A stretch of DNA of 64,000 bases from Deltaproteobacteria bacterium (GTDB lineage Bacteria > Myxococcota_A > UBA9160 > UBA4427), in the NCBI GenBank assembly GCA_029261835.1, contig JAJDAO010000102.1, positions 1 through 64,000 of the forward strand, written 5' to 3'. Under the pieces are notes generated by a model. That model had not been told where the DNA came from, did no database searches, and saw only the letters and a program-made list of their open reading frames with translations. A program made the position numbers and the translations under genes. Shown piece by piece: positions 59,626 to 64,000 of this stretch (the stretch's first letter is position 1; every line of letters begins with the position of its first letter).

Positions 59626-61095
59626 ATGGAGACGCACGCATATGAGCTCGAGAGCGAGTGTTTCGACGTCGAGCGCATAGCGGAACTCGGCGGTGAAGCC
59701 GTGGTGCGCGGTGGCCGACATCTCTTCGATCGACTCCCGGAGGCACTCTCGGGCGTCTCGCGGGTGGGGGTGATCGGCTGGGGGTCGCAGGGCGCCGCCC
59801 AGGCACGCAACCTCCGCGACTCGCTGTCGGGCGGCGGCATTCAGGTCAGCGTGGGGCTGCGGAAGGGCTCGGCGTCGACCGACGCGGCGCGGCGCTTCGG
59901 ATTCAGCGAGGCGGACGGCAGCCTCGCTGAGATGTTCGACGTGATCCGCCGCTGCGAACTCGTCGTGCTGCTGATCAGCGATGCTGCCCAGGCTCAACTG
60001 CATACGCGGATCTTCGACGCGTTGCGCCCCGGGACCACCCTCGCACTCTCGCATGGCTTTCTCGGCGCCTACCTCGACGGCATCGGGGGCGCTTTTCCCG
60101 AGGACGTCGACGTAATCGCGGTCTGTCCGAAGGGGATGGGGCCCTCGGTGCGCCGCCTCTACGAGCAGGGCAGCGGGATCAACTGCAGCGTTGCGATCGA
60201 GCAGAACGTCACCGGCCGGGCCGGCGAGCGTGCGCTCGCCTGGGCAGTCGCGCTGGGAGCGCCCTGGTGCTTCGGCACGACACTCGAGAGCGAGGCGCGC
60301 TCGGATATCTTCGGCGAGCGCGGCATCCTGATCGGTGGCCTGCACGGCATGGTCGAGGCGCTCTACCGCTGGCACCTCGTGGGCGGCGATTCGCCCGAAG
60401 CCGCCTTCATCGCGGCGAGCGAGTGCATCACGGGGCCGATCTCCGAGATGATCTCGCGGGCCGGCCCGCTCGGACTCTACGAAGCGCTCGAGCCGAAGCA
60501 GAGGCACCGCTTCGAGCTCGCCTATGCGCTCGCCTATGGGCCGCTGCGGGCGATCCTCGCCGAGATCTACGACGAGGTGGCGCTCGGCAACGAGATCCGC
60601 AGCGTGATCGCGGCCCACGGGCGCCTCGACGCGCATCCCCTGAGCAACGTCGAGGGGAGTGCGATGTGGCAAGTGGCGGCGCGGGTGCGGGCGGAGCGTG
60701 CCGATGAGGCCCCGGCGGCGATCGATGCCACCAGCGCCGGAATCTACTGCGCGGGCATGCTCGCCCAGGTGGACGAGCTGATCGAGCACGGCCATCCGTG
60801 CTCCGAGGTCGTCAACGAGTCCATCATCGAGGCCGTCGACTCCCTCAACCCCTACATGCACGCCAAGGGGGTCGCCCACATGGTCGACGGCTGCTCGATG
60901 ACGGCACGGCTTGGTGCGCGGAGATGGGCACCGCGCTTCGACTACGCGCTCAGCCAGCAGGTGCTGCCCTGGCTGTGCGAGAACGTGACGCCGGACCGCA
61001 GCCTGGTCGAGCGATTCCTCGCCCACCCCATCCACCAGAGCTTCAGTGCGTGCGCGGCGCTTCGACCGCCCGGCTCGATTCGGGTGGACGTGTGA
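59626..61095 (+). CDS. ilvC: Ketol-acid reductoisomerase, long plant-type (class II)
   Basis: A 489-residue class II enzyme with the duplicated helical domain. NADP loop GWGSQG is at 51-56, preceded by RVGVI. DIFGERGILIGGLHGMVEALYRW and VVNESIIEAVDSLNPYMHAKG carry the metal-binding acids. The sequence, for example GLRKGSAST, DVDVIAVCPKGMGPSVRRLY and MTARLGARRWAPRFDYALSQQ, follows the chloroplast enzyme pattern more than E. coli IlvC. It catalyses the second step of valine/isoleucine synthesis. GGGAGG precedes the ATG. IlvY probably controls it. Confidence 0.92.
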   Translation: METHAYELESECFDVERIAELGGEAVVRGGRHLFDRLPEALSGVSRVGVIGWGSQGAAQARNLRDSLSGGGIQVSVGLRKGSASTDAARRFGFSEADGSLAEMFDVIRRCELVVLLISDAAQAQLHTRIFDALRPGTTLALSHGFLGAYLDGIGGAFPEDVDVIAVCPKGMGPSVRRLYEQGSGINCSVAIEQNVTGRAGERALAWAVALGAPWCFGTTLESEARSDIFGERGILIGGLHGMVEALYRWHLVGGDSPEAAFIAASECITGPISEMISRAGPLGLYEALEPKQRHRFELAYALAYGPLRAILAEIYDEVALGNEIRSVIAAHGRLDAHPLSNVEGSAMWQVAARVRAERADEAPAAIDATSAGIYCAGMLAQVDELIEHGHPCSEVVNESIIEAVDSLNPYMHAKGVAHMVDGCSMTARLGARRWAPRFDYALSQQVLPWLCENVTPDRSLVERFLAHPIHQSFSACAALRPPGSIRVDV

Positions 61096-61227
61096 GGGCC
61101 TCGACGACATGGCCAGCCGTTCGCACGGCGACGCCGCAGCGCAGCGGCACTTCTCCCCGTTGTGTCTGACGCCTACCCGTGGCCGAACACGAAGAAGCCG
61201 GCCGGCGTCGCTCGTACTCAGGGACCG

Positions 61228-61956
61228 CTACGACTGTATTCGTATCCGACGGCGAACGTAGAGCCAGACCATTCCGACCGCGAGCAGCGAGAGCGTCGCC
61301 GGCTCGGGGATGACGACGATGCTGCCTGACGAGGGCGGACCGCCCGCAGAGAACGACCCCACCAAGCCGGCGGTGCACGGCGGCCCCCCCAGGCAAGAGT
61401 CGAATGCCGAGGCCGCCAGCGCCAAGGTGTTGGAGTAGTCGTCGATGATGAACTGCCAGGTCTCGCCGGCCTCGAAGACATCATTGACGGTCCCGCTCTC
61501 GAACACGAGCGGGTGGTTGATCCCACCTGGGTCACTGAATACGGAATCGATCCGGAATGCGAGCTCGCTGTTGACCAACCCGTCGAAGTTGGCCACCGAG
61601 GTCTCGGGGTCGGCCACATACCACACCTCGGCGTAGCTCTGCAGCGTGAGGTTGGTCATGGTGACCAGGATGTTCACGGCGGAGGTGTCCGCAGATGGGC
61701 AGGCGACCAACGACGTGGAGATGTCGGATGAAGAAATCTCTTCGTTTGCCGGGAACGGTCCGGGCGGCGCGGAAGCGCCTCCCTTGCCCAGCTCATCGAC
61801 ATTGCCCGGTACGAACAGCGGATCGCAGTGCGCGATATTGACGGAGTCCACCGTTGTCGGAACCGCCGCGGCCGACAGGGCCAGCGTCAGTACCGCCAAC
61901 AGTGCGGGAATCGAAAGGATAAACTGTCGAAAGTGAGAGTTGGTCGTGCGTACCAT
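61228..61956 (-). CDS. PEP-CTERM sorting-domain protein
   Basis: A 242-residue exported protein. ATG 61956 has GGGGAGGGGAAG upstream. A signal peptide (FILSIPALLAVLTLALSAAA) leads a beta-rich body with four cysteines, then the sorting signal VIPEPATLSLLAVGMVWLY and the basic tail RRRIRI. It should be processed by exosortase and exported to the surface matrix. A candidate sigma-54 promoter and palindrome lie 90-120 bases upstream, in line with RpoN/PrsR-type control reported for PEP-CTERM genes in other bacteria. Confidence 0.88.
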   Translation of the reverse strand: MVRTTNSHFRQFILSIPALLAVLTLALSAAAVPTTVDSVNIAHCDPLFVPGNVDELGKGGASAPPGPFPANEEISSSDISTSLVACPSADTSAVNILVTMTNLTLQSYAEVWYVADPETSVANFDGLVNSELAFRIDSVFSDPGGINHPLVFESGTVNDVFEAGETWQFIIDDYSNTLALAASAFDSCLGGPPCTAGLVGSFSAGGPPSSGSIVVIPEPATLSLLAVGMVWLYVRRRIRIQS

Positions 61957-62044
61957 CTTCCCCTCCCCGAGGTGGTGTAGCCGCACACTGCTCACGGTGC
62001 CGACAGGCAGTGTCGGCTGCGGCGACGCGTTTCTCGCCGAGTAT

Positions 62045-62058
62045 TACACTTTAGTGTA
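62045..62058. promoter_or_regulatory. 14-bp palindrome near the PEP-CTERM start point
   Basis: TACACT-TT-AGTGTA is a perfect 6-bp inverted repeat about 90 bases upstream of the ATG. It overlaps the start point predicted from the adjacent -24/-12 motif and is AT-rich in GC-rich surroundings. Confidence 0.4.
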
Positions 62059-62074
62059 TGCAAGTTATGAGCCG
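62058..62074 (-). promoter_or_regulatory. Possible sigma-54 promoter for the PEP-CTERM gene
   Basis: On the minus strand CCGGCTCATAACTTGCAT has GG and GC ten bases apart. The -12 block TTGCA is perfect; the -24 block is weak (CGGCTCA against TGGCACG). Treat as possible only. Confidence 0.35.
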
Positions 62075-62360
62075 GGCCACGCCGACACACCACACGTAGT
62101 AGTTTCGGGCAGTTGCCGTTCAGCGGTTGAGAGCGCGCCGGTCGCCAGTGGAAAGCGAGTCGCCAATCTGAGAAAACTCGTTCCTCGCCGCGCCGCTGCG
62201 CCCGCCGTAGGAGATCGATCTCGCAGGGCGGCCGGAGGAGAGCGATGCGCCGGGCAGGCCCCACCCGAATAGCATCTCCTGGCGAAACCCGTGCCGGCAA
62301 CCGCGACGAAGAACCTGTCTGTGCCACGGCCAACTGCCAGGCGTCCGGTCGCCGAGCAAT

Positions 62361-62777
62361 CTACGCGGCCGATGACTGAGCCAACCTCGGCAGGAAGAAG
62401 CACGGCCAGATCGCGAGGAAGAGGTTTGCCCCCCACCAGCTCGGATCGAAGTCGAAACGGATCGCCCAGAACGAGACGGCCATGAAACCCGCGCAGAAGG
62501 TGAGCGCCAGGGAGAAGGCTGCGAGCGGCCGCCAGGATGGGTCGCCGCGCGAATGTCGCCGAACGGCCAGCAGCCCACAGGTCGAGAGCATCATGTCCAG
62601 CGGGAAGAAGGACCAGTTCCACGCATTAACGATAGGATCATTGTAATCCTTGAAGAGCCACGACGCGGGAATCACGTCCACACCGAACAGAATGGGGAGC
62701 GAGACGGCCCAGTAGACGATGAAGCCGACGTCGGTGACGACGATGAGTGGCTTCATGCGGTTCATCACGTCTCTCAT
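62361..62777 (-). CDS. YvaD/DUF5360-type membrane protein
   Basis: A 138-residue protein with four membrane helices. The pattern VVTDVGFIVYWAVSL, LFKDYNDPIVNAWNWSFFPLDMMLS, LTFCAGFMAVSFWAIRFDFDPSWW and FLAIWPCFFLP matches Bacillus YvaD and the DUF5360 family, whose function is unknown. GAAGGG precedes ATG 62777. It is the last gene of a minus-strand set with gaps or overlaps of 16, 4 and 4 bases. Confidence 0.8.
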   Translation of the reverse strand: MRDVMNRMKPLIVVTDVGFIVYWAVSLPILFGVDVIPASWLFKDYNDPIVNAWNWSFFPLDMMLSTCGLLAVRRHSRGDPSWRPLAAFSLALTFCAGFMAVSFWAIRFDFDPSWWGANLFLAIWPCFFLPRLAQSSAA

Positions 62778-62793
62778 GTCTTCGCCCTTCCCT

Positions 62794-63090
62794 TCATTGC
62801 GATATGCGCGCGGTTCGGCTCGCATCCCGGATGTTCCACAGCCAGACCGCGAGCGAGAGACCCCAGAGCAGGGCCGCCCACGCTGGGCACTCGGGCCAAC
62901 GGCAGGCCCACAGTGCACCTGGGGACATCTCCTGCGACGCAATCGCCCAGAGCAGGCCGCTCGCGCTCACGATGGCGCAGCCTCGCCACCAAGCCTTCGC
63001 ATAGAGCTGCCCGAGGCCGGGCAGCCAGAAGGAGAGCATCGCCGCAAGCTCGGACGACCTCGGCCGCAAATCTCCCCGCCGACCGCTCAT
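62794..63090 (-). CDS. Small membrane protein
   Basis: A 98-residue protein. After a basic start (SGRRGDLRPRSSEL) it has three hydrophobic segments, including LSFWLPGLGQLYAKAWWRGC, the PGLGQLY motif seen in TM2-like small membrane proteins. The function is unknown. Its ATG overlaps the stop of the SnoaL-like gene by four bases (ATGA). Confidence 0.68.
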   Translation of the reverse strand: MSGRRGDLRPRSSELAAMLSFWLPGLGQLYAKAWWRGCAIVSASGLLWAIASQEMSPGALWACRWPECPAWAALLWGLSLAVWLWNIRDASRTARISQ

Positions 63091-63509
63091 GTCTCATCTG
63101 CCCGTAGGATCGCCTCGGCGTAGGACGTGTCCGCGTACTCGCGTACTCGCCACACGAGGCCATCGCGCGTCTCGATGACGAACGCGTAGGCGTTGCAATA
63201 GTACCGGCCCGCAGCCGTGCTCCCGGACAGAACCGCTTCGACGACGCACCCCTTTGCGCCGGGCCACTCGCGCAGCTCGTCGATCAGGAGACCCCCCGGA
63301 AAGAGCTCGAGCACGAGCGCAAAGAAGCTCACGACCGCTTCGCGGCCTCGGTGAGCGCCTCCGCCGAAAGCGGCATCTCCAGGGACGATCCACTCGACAT
63401 CGCCGTCGAGCAACGAGAGTGCGTCACCCGGGTTGAGGCCGAAGAGGTCGCGCAGATAGTCCGCCCCACTCACGAACGGCTTGGCAGTTGTAGCCGACGA
63501 GTTGGTCAC
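63087..63509 (-). CDS. SnoaL-like protein
   Basis: A 140-residue NTF2-fold protein starting at GTG 63509. It has VSGADYLRDLFGLNPGDALSLLDGDVEWIVPG, then GAHRGREAVVSFFALVLELFPG and the closing strands YYCNAYAFVIETRDGLVWRVREYAD, the usual ketosteroid-isomerase-like layout. The GTG overlaps the stop of the DUF998 gene (GTGA). Context with three small membrane proteins is unusual for a soluble enzyme. Confidence 0.78.
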   Translation of the reverse strand: MTNSSATTAKPFVSGADYLRDLFGLNPGDALSLLDGDVEWIVPGDAAFGGGAHRGREAVVSFFALVLELFPGGLLIDELREWPGAKGCVVEAVLSGSTAAGRYYCNAYAFVIETRDGLVWRVREYADTSYAEAILRADET

Positions 63510-64000
63510 GGTGATCGGTCCTTTGGCGGGTGATGTGCGGGCGTGCCCGCAGCTGCAAACGCTCTGGTCAGGTGCCATAGAGCCAGGCCGCCCATCCAAC
63601 CAAACAGGTTCGCGTCCGCGAAGCGCTGCCACAGGCCCCGCCAGGGCGCCTGGTCTGGGAGCAACATGAGCGCGAACGAGAGCAGTACGAGACCGGCGGC
63701 AACGACGGCAAATGCTCGCGACCAGCTCGGCAGGCTCGAACATCGTACCGAGAGAACCGCCAGACCCGCAGCACCGCCAAGGTATTCGAGAGAGCCAAGG
63801 AGATTGTGAACCTGCTGGGCCGGGCCACCCGAAACCGGGCAGCCCGGCTCACACGGGAAGAAGGCGGCTGCGACGTAGGCGAACCCGACGGCGGAAAACG
63901 ACATGAAGCCAGGGAGACAACCATGGAGTCGGCCCGCGAGCGCGCAGAAGCCGAGTACGAACAGACCGGTCGGGAGAAATCCCGCGAGACCGACTAGCAC
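63506..64000 (-). CDS. DUF998 membrane protein, 5' end outside the window
   Basis: At least 164 residues with five hydrophobic segments: FLPTGLFVLGFCAL, FMSFSAVGFAYVAAAFFPCEPGCPV, YLGGAAGLAVL, AFAVVAAGLVLLSFALMLL and FGWMGGLALWHL. The FPCEPGCP segment after a helix matches the DUF998 family of unknown function. A GTG at 63998-64000 is in frame, but family length (about 200) implies the start is beyond the window edge. It is upstream of, and overlaps, the SnoaL-like gene. Confidence 0.75.
   Translation of the reverse strand: MLVGLAGFLPTGLFVLGFCALAGRLHGCLPGFMSFSAVGFAYVAAAFFPCEPGCPVSGGPAQQVHNLLGSLEYLGGAAGLAVLSVRCSSLPSWSRAFAVVAAGLVLLSFALMLLPDQAPWRGLWQRFADANLFGWMGGLALWHLTRAFAAAGTPAHHPPKDRSP

Larger units (their letters stand above)
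61957..62360. other. Intergenic region upstream of the second PEP-CTERM gene
   Basis: 404 bases with no credible gene. The half nearest the PEP-CTERM gene holds the palindrome and candidate -24/-12 promoter; the rest, next to the end of the YvaD-like gene, shows nothing recognisable. Confidence 0.5.

Noticed and set aside
56870-61110. Long antisense frames opposite the BVMO (plus strand) and the plant-type ilvC (minus strand)
   Set aside because: Shadow frames of genes with full catalytic motifs; no ribosome sites.

Overview
The window is GC-rich DNA from a Gram-negative bacterium. Secreted lipoproteins, outer-membrane porins with a C-terminal Phe, twin-arginine redox enzymes, PEP-CTERM proteins, an FHA/serine-threonine-kinase pair, a caspase-like protease and many acyl-CoA enzymes fit an uncultured Myxococcota-, Binatota- or Deltaproteobacteria-like lineage. 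That placement is inference; no rRNA or tRNA gene is visible. Coding density is high, many genes start with GTG or TTG after GAGGAG-type ribosome sites, and no phage or CRISPR array was seen.

Layout. 0.3-3.6 kb: FHA protein, serine/threonine kinase, sodium/solute symporter. 3.6-7.9 kb (minus): PQQ-dependent dehydrogenase lipoprotein, ECF sigma factor with an overlapping small partner, metallo-beta-lactamase-fold lipoprotein. 8.2-13.2 kb: lipoprotein of unknown function, MORN-caspase overlapping a DUF4384 lipoprotein, small secreted protein. 13.2-23.5 kb: two adjacent acyl-CoA dehydrogenases, methyltransferase and SDR separated by a 160-bp MITE-like inverted-repeat element, VOC protein, beta-propeller lipoprotein, class III aminotransferase, MaoC-like hydratase. 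23.6-36.9 kb: 4-alpha-glucanotransferase, a yeast-type ketol-acid reductoisomerase, PilZ protein, an ADC/SRPBCC/dihydrodipicolinate-reductase-like operon, NfeD plus SPFH pair, GST-like protein, PEP-CTERM protein.

37.0-51.0 kb is the most coherent system. A minus-strand operon encodes a Fe-S subunit, a molybdopterin catalytic subunit, a TorD-type chaperone and a seven-heme NapC/NirT-type membrane cytochrome, followed by a phosphate-selective-type porin. Divergently lie a second outer-membrane beta-barrel, a PhnD-type periplasmic binding lipoprotein, a membrane histidine kinase, a sigma-54 response regulator and a single-receiver regulator. Three good -24/-12 (sigma-54) promoters and a perfect 9-bp inverted repeat fit control by that regulator. 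The binding protein/kinase/sigma-54 regulator order resembles AioXSR and ArxXSR, so respiration or oxidation of an oxyanion or sulfur compound is the best inference. The substrate cannot be named from sequence.

51-64 kb: NTF2-like protein, carboxylesterase lipoprotein, GH106-type glycoside hydrolase, small secreted protein, Baeyer-Villiger-type flavoprotein, the ilvY-ilvC divergent pair (here the reductoisomerase is the long plant-type form), a second PEP-CTERM protein with a possible sigma-54 promoter, and a run of four small overlapping or closely spaced genes cut by the window end.
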